A DNA stretch of 64,000 nucleotides from NCBI RefSeq assembly GCF_015477805.1, contig NZ_JADLQL010000002.1:1384832-1448831 (forward strand), read 5' to 3'. Position numbers and translations under genes: made by a program. Positions 1 through 7,758 of the stretch are shown piece by piece. Each line of letters opens with the position of its first letter. The first letter of the stretch is position 1. Source of the DNA: Nocardia flavorosea (GTDB lineage Bacteria > Actinomycetota > Actinomycetes > Mycobacteriales > Mycobacteriaceae). The notes below the pieces were generated by a model that was given only the letters and a program-made list of their open reading frames with translations, did not search any database and was not told where the DNA came from.

Positions 1-426
1 GACGAACACAGCCTGTCCCAGCGGCACGTCGCCGATCTCATGGGATGCAGCCGCGAGCAAGTCACCGACATACTCAGTGGACGCGCACCGGTCACCGACG
101 ACACCGCGATCCGCTTGGAGCGCGTCATGGGCGTCCCTGCCGAAGCGTGGATCCGGTACGAGATCGCCTACCGAGCCGACCTCGCACGCATCGGTGATCA
201 TGGAATGAACCGCGGGATCGTCTGGCGCTGGAATCCAGGTAAGGGTACCGGCGTAGTCCGTACCGACGCCGGAACACTCGTCTGGTTCCACATCTCAGCG
301 CTCGACGACAGCACGGCCGATATCGGCATGCCGGTGGATATTGAGGTGGATCCGACGCCCCAGGGCTCATTCTCGTGCCGCGCATTCCGAATCACCCGAT
401 CTTTGCCCGCTTCCTGGCATAACTGA
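1..426 (+). CDS. HigA-like HTH protein fused to a cold-shock-like domain (5' partial)
   Basis: The frame is open from the first base, so the start lies outside the window and 141 codons are visible. The N-terminal part (LSQRHVADLMGCSREQVTDI, then SGRAPVTDDTAIRLERVMGV and PAEAWIRYE) matches the XRE/HigA antitoxin fold. After a short linker the C-terminal 65 residues (GIVWRW, KGTGVVRTDAGTLVWFHISA) look like a cold-shock or S1-type beta barrel that binds single-stranded nucleic acid. The gene sits in the early region, before HNH and terminase, and is followed by a hairpin terminator. No HigB toxin is visible beside it; one could lie upstream. Family assignment is by motif reading. Regulation of early phage genes is an inference. 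Confidence 0.7.
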   Translation, partial: DEHSLSQRHVADLMGCSREQVTDILSGRAPVTDDTAIRLERVMGVPAEAWIRYEIAYRADLARIGDHGMNRGIVWRWNPGKGTGVVRTDAGTLVWFHISALDDSTADIGMPVDIEVDPTPQGSFSCRAFRITRSLPASWHN

Positions 427-436
427 GCTGATCACA

Positions 437-459
437 GGGGTCGGCGAATTGCCGACCCC
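437..459 (+). terminator. Hairpin terminator after the HTH/cold-shock gene
   Basis: Perfect 9-bp inverted repeat GGGGTCGGC / GCCGACCCC with a 5-nt loop (GAATT), 11 bases after the stop codon. There is no long T run, which is usual in high-GC actinobacteria. Confidence 0.8.
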
Positions 460-587
460 TTCGGGCGCGGCGGCTGGACATTGTTCACTGTGCCAGGCAG
501 GATGTAGGTGGACCAGGACAACTGTGTCCATATCGAGATCAGCCTTCAGCGGCATGAAACGTCCGCGCACCTTCCGAGATATGTTGA

Positions 588-917
588 ATGCCTGGCTATC
601 CGGTCGGGCATCCGATCTGGAAAGCGCAGGAAATTATGGTTGTCTTGGAAGGTATGCCAGGGAACCCCATCGCCGAGTATTCGAGCCTCAGGCTGGACGA
701 GCTCGATGATGACGGCAAAGCCGTCGACCAATTCGACTACCGCATCGTTCCCGACGATGAAGCTGACGACGAGCAGGCTTGGTACCCGCTGAGTTCACCA
801 ACCAGCCAGGACCTCCTCGGGCACGTCATCGACGACATCGTGGAAACCACACTCGACGGCCGCCCCGTACGTCTGCACGTTCGGGCCCACAGCCGCGACA
901 ACGTTCAGCCGCGGTAG
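588..917 (+). CDS. Hypothetical small acidic phage protein
   Basis: Up to 109 residues, rich in Asp and Glu (ELDDDGKAVDQFDYRIVPDD), with no motif I recognise. The start is uncertain: ATG at 588 has no convincing ribosome site, while ATG at 636 follows AGGAAATT closely. A strong inverted-repeat terminator lies 30 bases beyond the stop, which supports a real transcribed unit. It sits between the HTH/cold-shock gene and a cluster of very small genes in the phage early-to-late transition. Function unknown. Confidence 0.5.
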   Translation: MPGYPVGHPIWKAQEIMVVLEGMPGNPIAEYSSLRLDELDDDGKAVDQFDYRIVPDDEADDEQAWYPLSSPTSQDLLGHVIDDIVETTLDGRPVRLHVRAHSRDNVQPR

Positions 918-947
918 TCTCCACGTCGCGGCGGTCCGCCGCAGATC

Positions 948-985
948 CTAAGCCCACCCCGGCCCCCCTTCCGAGGTGGGCTTAG
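948..985 (+). terminator. Hairpin terminator, 11-bp perfect stem
   Basis: CTAAGCCCACC (948-958) is the exact reverse complement of GGTGGGCTTAG (975-985), with a 16-nt C-rich loop. It closes the transcription unit of the preceding hypothetical gene. Confidence 0.75.
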
Positions 986-1005
986 CTGCATCCGAGGGAG
1001 TTCTC

Positions 1006-1257
1006 ATGGCCCGGATGATGGTCCACCGCAGCGGGTCCTGCGGCTGCTGCCCGGCCCCCGATCGCGGTACGGCACGGCAACGCGAGAAGCGTGAAATCGG
1101 ACGCTGGCGCGACGACTACGAGTCAGACGACCAGCTCGAAAGCGACCTGTGCTGGAACGACAACCTCGATTGCCCGTGCGCCCCGTCTCTCTGCTGCTCC
1201 GCGAAGTGGCCGCCAGCGGACTGGCCGCCCAAGGCGCACGTCTCCTACGCGCGATGA
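1006..1257 (+). CDS. Small Cys-rich phage protein
   Basis: 83 residues starting at ATG 1006, chosen because GAGGGAG lies 5 bases upstream; an in-frame GTG/ATG-type start near 976 lies inside the terminator stem. Cysteines cluster at the N-terminus (GSCGCCPAP) and C-terminus (CPCAPSLCC), separated by a charged helix-like stretch, which suggests metal binding. The stop overlaps the next start (ATGA). I do not recognise the family. Co-directional with the HNH and terminase genes. Confidence 0.55.
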   Translation: MARMMVHRSGSCGCCPAPDRGTARQREKREIGRWRDDYESDDQLESDLCWNDNLDCPCAPSLCCSAKWPPADWPPKAHVSYAR

Positions 1258-1568
1258 CGGGGATGATGGGCGCGGCCGCCTGGAAGTGCCAGGGCTGCCA
1301 CAGCTGCGACGGCAACGGCCCACGCAGCACCCACCAGCAACGCTCACGCGAGAAACGCGCCTGGACCGCCGAGGCCACCGCCGAACTGCTCGACACAGAG
1401 CACACACACCCGAGGAGCCTTGATGGCCATCCTGGCCGCGTTCATCCACTCCCTGTGCCACCCGGCGCCGCTCCAAACCCTGGAGCAGCCCATGACCGTG
1501 TTCGAGGTAGCGCCCACCGTGTGGACATGGTGACCACCCCAGGCCCAACCGAGCAGGAGAACCAGTGA
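1254..1568 (+). CDS. Small CxxCxxC phage protein with an anomalous C-terminal half
   Basis: Starts at ATG 1254, overlapping the previous stop by 4 bases; ATGs at 1263 and 1266 are alternatives. The first ~55 codons have strong GC third positions and a CQGCHSC motif, suggesting metal binding. After about 1410 the coding-style GC bias leaves this frame and appears in the +1 frame, where a separate ATG at 1423 with a GAGGAG ribosome site begins. Either the genes overlap heavily, or a frameshift (real or sequencing) joins them. Function unknown. Confidence 0.45.
   Translation: MTGMMGAAAWKCQGCHSCDGNGPRSTHQQRSREKRAWTAEATAELLDTEHTHPRSLDGHPGRVHPLPVPPGAAPNPGAAHDRVRGSAHRVDMVTTPGPTEQENQ
1423..1533 (+). 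CDS. Very small ORF (36 aa) overlapping the previous gene
   Basis: ATG 1423 is preceded by GAGGAG at 1412-1417 with 5-base spacing, the best ribosome site nearby. The peptide (MAILAAFIHSLCHPAPLQTL...) has a hydrophobic start. Codon third positions are mostly G or C here while the overlapping longer frame loses that bias, so this frame is probably the translated one. It may instead be the +1 continuation of the gene beginning at 1254. Function unknown. Confidence 0.4.
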   Translation: MAILAAFIHSLCHPAPLQTLEQPMTVFEVAPTVWTW

Positions 1569-1666
1569 CCGCCCTCATCCTCAACGCCCTGTGGGACCTC
1601 ATCAGCTACAACGACTTCCAGCTACCCAAGCTGGCATGGCAGGCCATCCGCACAGGCTCGGCATAA
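1565..1666 (+). CDS. Very small ORF (33 aa)
   Basis: GTG 1565 follows AGGAGA at 1556-1561, and the stop TAA at 1664-1666 directly abuts the GTG start of the HNH gene. The peptide (VTALILNALWDLISYNDFQL...) is amphipathic. Third positions are almost all G or C. It is too short for a family call. The tight ribosome-site and stop-start spacing argues for a genuine translated micro-gene in the pre-terminase operon. Confidence 0.4.
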   Translation: MTALILNALWDLISYNDFQLPKLAWQAIRTGSA

Positions 1667-1948
1667 GTGCAACGCAGCACCAGCACGAGAGACCGACACC
1701 GAACACTGATCGCCCGCGGCCGGCCACCATGCGGCATATGCGGCGGAGACATCGACTACAGCCTCCCCCACCTCGACCCGGGCGAATACGTGATCGACCA
1801 CATCGTGCCCTTGGCCCGAGGCGGCGCCGACACCCTGGACAACCTCCAGCCGGCTCACCGGCACTGCAACCGGCAGAAGGCCGACAAGGATCCCGACACG
1901 GCCCCCAGACCGGCCTACCGGACCTTCGTCACCGATCGAACCTGGTAA
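1667..1948 (+). CDS. HNH homing-type endonuclease
   Basis: 93 residues from GTG 1667. It has the HNH fold signature: zinc-binding CGIC near residues 22-25, the catalytic VIDHIVPLARGG (D44, H45), Asn in DNLQP (N59), and a second zinc pair in HRHC. HNH nucleases next to terminase are standard in HK97-type phages and are thought to nick DNA with the terminase during packaging. The start touches the previous stop (TAAGTG). It sits 110 bases before terS. High confidence in family, moderate in a packaging role. Confidence 0.9.
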   Translation: MQRSTSTRDRHRTLIARGRPPCGICGGDIDYSLPHLDPGEYVIDHIVPLARGGADTLDNLQPAHRHCNRQKADKDPDTAPRPAYRTFVTDRTW

Positions 1949-2057
1949 TCCACCCACCCCTGGGCGGGGTCCCGCTCCCACCGCAGGCCCCGCCGCCCTG
2001 GGCATAGGCGGCTGTCTATCCACGAAGCCCCCGCCCCCCGGAAGGAGGCGACCGACC

Positions 2058-2351
2058 ATGGCTGAGAAGAAGCTGCGGGTCGTCTCCGAGGAGGAGCGCC
2101 GCGCGCAGCCGCTGACGTTGCTGGAGGCGGTCGAGGACGGTGACGTCCTGGCGATCCTGAAGGCGCAGCGGCGGATCATCGCCGAGTCCCTGGCAACGGC
2201 GTCGGAGAATACGAAGCCGCAGTACTCCAACGAATTGACGAAGCTGACGAAGCTGATCACCGAGGAGGAAGGCCGGCGGGCGGTGGAGCGCGGCGAAAAC
2301 TCCGTGGTCGCGCGGACCGATGACGAAGCCTGGGACAGCTCGGCTATCTGA
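2058..2351 (+). CDS. Phage terminase small subunit
   Basis: 97 residues from ATG 2058 with a GGAGG ribosome site 9 bases upstream. It is a highly charged, helical protein (EEERRAQPLTLLEAVEDGDV, then LKAQRRIIAESLATASENTK) of the size and composition of actinophage small terminases, which recognise pac or cos DNA and recruit the large subunit. The call rests mainly on position: between HNH and the large subunit, whose start overlaps this gene by 32 bases. Confidence 0.8.
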   Translation: MAEKKLRVVSEEERRAQPLTLLEAVEDGDVLAILKAQRRIIAESLATASENTKPQYSNELTKLTKLITEEEGRRAVERGENSVVARTDDEAWDSSAI

Positions 2352-3780
2352 GGTCGCCCGGCATGTCGTCGAGCCGGATGGGATCGTCTCGACTCGCTGG
2401 CCGCGGGTACGGGATACCTGCCGCAACTTAGGTTGGGAGTTCGACGGCTGGCAGGACGGCACCGGGCGCCTGATCTTGGCTTTACGAGCCGATGGGCTGT
2501 ACGCGGCGGACACGGTGGTGATCTCGATCCCGCGGCAGGTGGGCAAGACCTTCCTGATCGGCGCGATCGTGTTCGCGCTGTGCCTGATCTTCCCAGGTCT
2601 GACGGTGATCTGGACGGCGCATCGGTTCAAGACTGCGCGTGAGACGTTCTCGGCGATGAGCTCGATGGCCGACTCCTCCCGCGTCCGGCCGCACATCAGC
2701 AATGTGTCCCGCGGCCGCGGGGAGGAAGGCGTCTACTTCGTCAACGGATCCCGAATCATGTTCGGCGCCCGGGAGCGCGGGTTCGGTCGAGGGTTTGCGA
2801 AGGTCGACGTCCTGGTGCTCGATGAGGGACAGATCCTCACCGAGGCCGCGATGGAAGATATGGTGCCGGCCACGAACGCGGCGCCGAACCCGCTGATCCT
2901 GTTGACCGGCACGCCGCCGCGGCCGAAGGACCCCGGCGAGATCTTCACGACGCTGCGGCAGGAAGCGCTCGACGGCGAGTCCGACGAGACGGTGTTCATC
3001 GAGATCTCGGCCGACCGTGATTGCGATCCGAACGACCGCGAGCAGTGGGGCAAGGCGAATCCGTCCTATCCGCACCGGACTTCCGAACGCGCGATCCTGC
3101 GCATGAAGAAGAACCTCGGGCCTGACTCGTTCATGCGTGAGGGTCTCGGCGTCTGGGATGAGATCAGCAAGCACATGCCGGTTGTCAGGGCGTCGCTGTG
3201 GCGCCAACTGTCCGATGTCGGACCGGTCGACGGCACCGCACCGACAGCGTTCGGCGTGGATATGTCGCACGGCCGGGAGATCTCGATATCGGCGTGCTGG
3301 ATCGAAGGCGAATCAGCGCATTGCGAGGAAGTGTGGGCCGGTGTCGACGAGGACGCTGCGGTCGAGTGGCTGCTCGCCCGGGCGCGCCGGCGTGCCCCGA
3401 TCGCGATCGATTCGGCGTCGCCCGCGGCGTCGATGGTGCCGGTGTTGAAGGCGCGGCGGATGGCGGTTGTTCAGACCTCGGCGGGCGATATGGCCAAGGC
3501 GTGCGGGCTGTTCGTGGCGAAGGTGAAGGGTGCTCGGTTCACTCACGGCGGGCAGAAGGCGGTGGATGACGCGGTGGAGGGCGGCCGGAAACGGCCGATC
3601 GGCACTGCTGGCGGGTGGGGTTGGGACAGGACGGACGAGACGGTGAATATCGCGCCGATCGTGGCGATGACGTTGGCGCTGTTCGGGGGGTCGGGAACGC
3701 GGCCCGTCTCGGGCGGCGGCCGCGGTGTCTCGCGTGGCATGAGGTCGACGACAGGCGGAAGGACGGCGGTATCGCGGTGA
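2320..3780 (+). CDS. Phage terminase large subunit
   Basis: 486 residues. The ATPase domain carries Walker A PRQVGKT (71-77) and Walker B VLVLDEGQ (about 164-171), with a LLTGTPP coupling motif following. The C-terminal half, with FGVDMSHGRE and IAIDSAS, resembles the RNase H-like nuclease domain that cuts concatemeric DNA. This is the packaging motor that threads DNA through the portal. The start at 2320 overlaps terS, and the stop overlaps the portal GTG start (GTGA), so the genes are translationally coupled. Confidence 0.95.
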   Translation: MTKPGTARLSEVARHVVEPDGIVSTRWPRVRDTCRNLGWEFDGWQDGTGRLILALRADGLYAADTVVISIPRQVGKTFLIGAIVFALCLIFPGLTVIWTAHRFKTARETFSAMSSMADSSRVRPHISNVSRGRGEEGVYFVNGSRIMFGARERGFGRGFAKVDVLVLDEGQILTEAAMEDMVPATNAAPNPLILLTGTPPRPKDPGEIFTTLRQEALDGESDETVFIEISADRDCDPNDREQWGKANPSYPHRTSERAILRMKKNLGPDSFMREGLGVWDEISKHMPVVRASLWRQLSDVGPVDGTAPTAFGVDMSHGREISISACWIEGESAHCEEVWAGVDEDAAVEWLLARARRRAPIAIDSASPAASMVPVLKARRMAVVQTSAGDMAKACGLFVAKVKGARFTHGGQKAVDDAVEGGRKRPIGTAGGWGWDRTDETVNIAPIVAMTLALFGGSGTRPVSGGGRGVSRGMRSTTGGRTAVSR

Positions 3781-5240
3781 TCACCGACAGGATCGCAGCC
3801 GAGAAGATCACCATTCCCGGCCTGGAGGACGACGAGCAGGACACGCTCGATGGTCTGGTCGTCGAGCTGGATCGGAAGGCGCGGCGTAATCGCCTGCGCA
3901 AGGCGTATTACGACGGCAAGCACGCGGTGGAGCGGCTCGGGCCGGTTGTACCGCCGCAGTACTACCAGCTGGCCATCGTTCTCGGCTGGTCGGCCAAGGC
4001 GGTCGATATCCTTGCCCGCCGTTGCAACCTCGACGGGTTCGTGTGGCCGGATGGCGATCTCGCCGGTCTCGGTATCGGCGAAGTGGTCGAAGACAATTTT
4101 CTCGGTGCCGAGTCGTCCGCCGCGGTGACCTCCTCGCTGATCCACAGTGTGTCGTTCCTGGTGAATACCGAGGGTGACGGTGATGGCCCGAAGTCGCTGA
4201 TCCACACCAAGGACGCGCTCAACGCGACCGGGGAATGGAACCAGCGCACCCGTCGGCTGGACAACCTGCTGTCGATCACCTCCCGGGACGAGGAGGGGCG
4301 GCCGACCGCGCTGGCGCTGTACCTGGAGAACCTGACCATCGTGGCTGAGCGCCGTTCGGGCAGATGGGTGATTGTGGATCGGTCGCCGCATCCGTGGGGT
4401 GTGCCGGCTGAGCCGTTGGTGTACCGGTATCGCCCGGGGCGGCCGTTCGGTTCGTCGCGGATCTCGCGGGCGGTGATGTCGCTGCACGATCAGGCCATTC
4501 GGACGGTGATCCGTATGGAAGGTCACGCCGACGTGTTCAGCTTCCCTGAGCTGCTGCTGCTCGGCGCGGATGAGTCGGTGTTCAAGAACGCCGACGGGAC
4601 GACGCGCGCAGTGTGGGAAGTGATGCTCGGCCGGATAAAGGGCATCCCGGACGACGACAACGCGGTGAACCCGCGCGCGGACGTTAAGCAGTTCGCCGCC
4701 AGCTCGCCGGCCCCGCATATCGAGATGCTGCGGCAGCAGGCGCAACTGTTCAGCGGTGAGACGTCGATCCCGCTGACCTCGCTGGGTGTGTCGGACATGA
4801 GTAATCCGACCTCCGCGGACAGCTACATCGCATCGCGCGAGGATTTGATCGCGGAGGCGGAGGGCGCGACCGACGATTGGGCGCCGGCGTTCCGGCGGTC
4901 GATGATGCGAGCGCTGGCTATCCAGAACGATCTCGACGAGATCCCGCCGGAGTGGCGCAGCATCGACACGAAGTGGCGGTCACCGATCTACCTGTCCCGG
5001 GCGGCGCAGGCCGACGCGGGCATGAAGCAGCTGACCGCGGTGCCGTGGCTCGCCGAGACAGAGGTCGGGCTCGAGCTGCTGGGCCTGACCGAGCAGCAGA
5101 TCGAACGCGCGCTGGCGGATCGGCGGCGTGCGAATGTGCGCCAAATCCTGGACCGGCTTCCCGCGGTCACCGAGACCGGGGAGCAGACGCCAGCTCAGCC
5201 GGTAGACGAGATGACCACCGATGGCAGTATCGCCAGCTGA
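3777..5240 (+). CDS. Phage portal protein (SPP1 gp6-like)
   Basis: 487 residues from GTG 3777; the frame stays open upstream to 3615 but the overlap with the terL stop and the GGAAGGACGG upstream favour 3777. Portal features include RKAYYDGKHAVERLG near the N-terminus, a region around VYRYRPGRPFGSSRISRAVM, and a C-terminal helical stem with SMTS-like segment GETSIPLTSLGVSDMSNPTS. It forms the dodecameric DNA gate at one capsid vertex. The last 20 bases overlap the MuF-like gene. Confidence 0.92.
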   Translation: MITDRIAAEKITIPGLEDDEQDTLDGLVVELDRKARRNRLRKAYYDGKHAVERLGPVVPPQYYQLAIVLGWSAKAVDILARRCNLDGFVWPDGDLAGLGIGEVVEDNFLGAESSAAVTSSLIHSVSFLVNTEGDGDGPKSLIHTKDALNATGEWNQRTRRLDNLLSITSRDEEGRPTALALYLENLTIVAERRSGRWVIVDRSPHPWGVPAEPLVYRYRPGRPFGSSRISRAVMSLHDQAIRTVIRMEGHADVFSFPELLLLGADESVFKNADGTTRAVWEVMLGRIKGIPDDDNAVNPRADVKQFAASSPAPHIEMLRQQAQLFSGETSIPLTSLGVSDMSNPTSADSYIASREDLIAEAEGATDDWAPAFRRSMMRALAIQNDLDEIPPEWRSIDTKWRSPIYLSRAAQADAGMKQLTAVPWLAETEVGLELLGLTEQQIERALADRRRANVRQILDRLPAVTETGEQTPAQPVDEMTTDGSIAS

Positions 5241-6039
5241 GCGGCAGTACGTTCTCGCCCAGATCGGGAAGGTCGCCTCCGATGCCCTGCAGGTGCTGTG
5301 GCAGCAGGCGGCCGCGCTGTCGACCGGCGATTTCGCCGCGTTCGTGATCGAGGCCTTCCCGGAGTTGGTCGCGCCGTACACCACGCTGGCTGCCGAAACC
5401 GCGCTGCTGTGGTACGCCGCATCGGAGTTGGTGCCCACCGACTTCGTGCCGGAGCTGGGGTCACTGCCGAGCGTGGAGCAATTGACCCGGTCGGCCGAGT
5501 GGGCGCTGGGCGGGCAGGGAACGGTCGGGCTCGACCGGTTGCAGGGCACCACGCAGCGAGCGGTGTACGACTCGGCGCGCAGCACGATTGTCGAGAACGC
5601 CGAGTTCGAGCCGGGCGCTCGGTGGGCGCGGTATGCGTCGGCGAACGCGTGCGCGTTCTGCGCGATGCTGGCCACCCGCGGCGCCGTCTACACCTCCGCC
5701 GAGGCGGCTGAGGGTGTCGTCGGCCGGGGGACGGAGATGTCGTTGATGGATCGCCGGATCCGCGCGGCCGGCGGAACCCGGCGCACCGGTGGGCGGTTCA
5801 CGGCGGGGGGCGTACGCGCCCGCGGGGAACGTCCGCTCGGCGAGAAATACCACGACCACTGCCATTGCCTCGCGATCGAGGTCCGTCCCGGCGACAGCTA
5901 CACCCCACCTGACTACGTCGAGCGGTGGGACGACGCCTACATCACCGCGACCCGCGAAACGCCGGGCGTCGGACGGTACGGCGCGATCGACCGAACCGCA
6001 GTGCTAGCCCATATGCGCGAGTCACTCGGCTCTCACTAG
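5221..6039 (+). CDS. MuF-like head morphogenesis / capsid maturation protein
   Basis: 272 residues from ATG 5221, overlapping the portal end. The C-terminal half carries the Cys/His signature ACAFCAMLATRGAVY and KYHDHCHC typical of MuF-like minor capsid proteins encoded right after the portal in actinophages, often annotated as capsid maturation protease. No clear Ser protease triad is visible, so a catalytic role is unproven. It is probably packaged inside the capsid or needed for assembly. A short gap precedes the scaffold gene. Confidence 0.8.
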   Translation: MAVSPAERQYVLAQIGKVASDALQVLWQQAAALSTGDFAAFVIEAFPELVAPYTTLAAETALLWYAASELVPTDFVPELGSLPSVEQLTRSAEWALGGQGTVGLDRLQGTTQRAVYDSARSTIVENAEFEPGARWARYASANACAFCAMLATRGAVYTSAEAAEGVVGRGTEMSLMDRRIRAAGGTRRTGGRFTAGGVRARGERPLGEKYHDHCHCLAIEVRPGDSYTPPDYVERWDDAYITATRETPGVGRYGAIDRTAVLAHMRESLGSH

Positions 6040-6088
6040 ACCACCCCGACCGCAACGGGAGGGGACAACCCCGGAACGGGAGATGCAC

Positions 6089-6676
6089 ATGTCCGCCATC
6101 ACGATGCCCATCCATCCGGTGACCGGAGTGCGGGCGATCGGATTCACCCGCCGCGGCCCTGTCTGGCCGGTTCTCGGTGGCGCAGAAGACGCCGGCCATC
6201 CCGGCGCCGAAGAGAGCACTGGGGAAGGCTCGGGCGATACACCGCCGGCCGATCCGAAGCCGACCGAAACGGTCGAGTTCTGGAAGCAGAAGGCCCGGGA
6301 GCAGGAGAAGCGCGCCAAGGACAACGCCGCCGCCGCGAAGCGGCTGGCCGAGATCGAAGACGCGCAGAAGTCGGAGACCCAGCGGGCCGCTGACAAGGTC
6401 GCCGCAGCCGAGGCCGAGATCGCAACGATCCCGGCGAAGGTCGCCGACGCGCTCCGCGGTCACCTGGTCGCGCTGCACAAGATCGACAGCGCCGACGCCG
6501 AACTGTTCCTTACGGCAACGGATCCCGATCTGCTGCTCAAGCAGATCGACCGGCTCGTCGCTCAGGCGGACAAGAGCAAGAAACGCAACCACGTTCCCCG
6601 CGAGGGAAACAACCCCGAACCCGGCGAGAACTCCATGCACGCGTTCGCGCGGCAGCTGTTCCACGGCGGAGAATAA
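6089..6676 (+). CDS. Phage capsid scaffold protein
   Basis: 195 residues from ATG 6089. The in-frame ATG at 6083 is less likely because it touches the GGGAGA ribosome site, while 6089 has 6-base spacing. The N-terminus is disordered and acidic. The centre is a long Ala/Lys/Glu coiled coil (FWKQKAREQEKRAKDNAAAA), and the C-terminus ends in a basic, amphipathic capsid-interaction tail (MHAFARQLFHGGE). This is the typical layout of HK97-fold scaffolds, which template procapsid assembly and then leave. It precedes the major capsid gene by 12 bases. Confidence 0.85.
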   Translation: MSAITMPIHPVTGVRAIGFTRRGPVWPVLGGAEDAGHPGAEESTGEGSGDTPPADPKPTETVEFWKQKAREQEKRAKDNAAAAKRLAEIEDAQKSETQRAADKVAAAEAEIATIPAKVADALRGHLVALHKIDSADAELFLTATDPDLLLKQIDRLVAQADKSKKRNHVPREGNNPEPGENSMHAFARQLFHGGE

Positions 6677-6688
6677 GAAAGGGCCACC

Positions 6689-7591
6689 ATGGCTACTTTG
6701 ACCACCGGGAGCCTGAGCATCCCGAACCAGATCCTCGATCCGTGGCTCGGCAAGGTGAAGTACGGCTCGGCCGTGGCCACTCTGTCCGGCGCCACCCCGA
6801 TGAAGTTCGGCACCGGCCAGTCGATGACCTTCACCATCGGCGAAGCCGAGTACGTCGGTGAGGGCGCGAACAAGGGCGGATCGACCCTCACGCCCACCAC
6901 CAAGACGGTGAAGCCGTTCAAGTTCCACAAGACGGTCCGCTGGACCGAAGAGGTCATGTGGGCCAACGAGGACCACCAGCTCGAGGTGGTCGAGCAGATC
7001 CTCGACCAGATCCAGCCCGCGCTGTCGCGCGCTCTGGACTTCGGTGTGTTCCACGGCATCAACCCCACCGGCGGCGCCGCGGTCGCAGCGATGACCGAGA
7101 AGCTGTCCGACACCACCAACTCGATCGAGATCGGTGCGAGCGATAAGCCGTACGCCAACCTCGACGCGGCCGACGCGCTGATCCTGGCCGACAGCTTCAA
7201 CCCGCGCGATATCGCGTTGGATCCGTCCTTCGCCGCGGTGTTCGGCGGTCTGCGTAACGCGACCTCCGAGCAGAAGCTCTACCCCGATCTGTCCTACACG
7301 ACAGCTCCGGCCGGCCGCCTGGAGAACCACAACTCGTCGGTGTCCGACACCGTCGGCGCTGTCGGCGTGGCCGCTGTCGACACGGACGTTAAGGCGTTCG
7401 TGGGTGACTTCTCCGCCATCCGGTGGGGCATCCAGCGCCAGCTCGGCCTGGAGGTCATCCAGTACGGCGACCCGGACGGTGGCGGTGACCTCAAGCGCAA
7501 CAACCAGGTCGCGTTCCGCTCCGAGGTCGTTTACGGCTGGGGCATCGCGGATCTGAACGCGTTCGCCAAGATCATCGACGCCGCAGCCTGA
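6689..7591 (+). CDS. Major capsid protein (HK97 fold)
   Basis: 300 residues from ATG 6689, after an AAAGGG ribosome site. The sequence matches actinophage HK97-fold capsid proteins in size and in order: an N-terminal arm (SIPNQILDPWLGKVKYGSAV), an E-loop-like region (GEAEYVGEGANKGGSTLTPT), the conserved central helix (LDQIQPALSRALDFGVFHGI), and the C-terminal AFRSEVVYGWGIADLNAF. It builds the icosahedral shell. It is flanked by scaffold and connector genes, and its stop overlaps the next ATG. Confidence 0.93.
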   Translation: MATLTTGSLSIPNQILDPWLGKVKYGSAVATLSGATPMKFGTGQSMTFTIGEAEYVGEGANKGGSTLTPTTKTVKPFKFHKTVRWTEEVMWANEDHQLEVVEQILDQIQPALSRALDFGVFHGINPTGGAAVAAMTEKLSDTTNSIEIGASDKPYANLDAADALILADSFNPRDIALDPSFAAVFGGLRNATSEQKLYPDLSYTTAPAGRLENHNSSVSDTVGAVGVAAVDTDVKAFVGDFSAIRWGIQRQLGLEVIQYGDPDGGGDLKRNNQVAFRSEVVYGWGIADLNAFAKIIDAAA

Positions 7592-7752
7592 TGCCTCGCC
7601 TGCGTAACTCCGTGACCGGTGTGGTCGTGTCCGTCTCCGACGACACGGCCACCCGGCTCGGCCGCGAATGGCAGCCCGTCGAGGCCGCACCTCCGCGCCC
7701 TCGCAGGCGCGCGCCCCGGCGAGCCACGGCCCCGGCGACCGAAAAGGAGTAG
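7591..7752 (+). CDS. Small basic post-capsid protein (53 aa)
   Basis: Below usual ORF-length cutoffs but well supported: ATG 7591 overlaps the capsid stop, the GC third-position pattern continues, and a ribosome site for the next gene lies at its end. The sequence MPRLRNSVTGVVVSVSDDTA then TRLGREWQPVE resembles a small family often found directly after actinophage capsid genes, where a ribbon-like N-terminal motif precedes a Pro/Arg-rich tail. The C-terminus here is very basic (RPRRRAPRRA). A head-decoration or assembly role is only inferred. Confidence 0.65.
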   Translation: MPRLRNSVTGVVVSVSDDTATRLGREWQPVEAAPPRPRRRAPRRATAPATEKE

Positions 7753-7758
7753 GTGCAC

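Noticed and set aside
5942..7690. 582-residue minus-strand frame antisense to scaffold and capsid genes
   Set aside because: High-GC mirror frame: no ribosome site, low-complexity Arg/Gly/Asp composition, and the plus-strand structural genes are certain.
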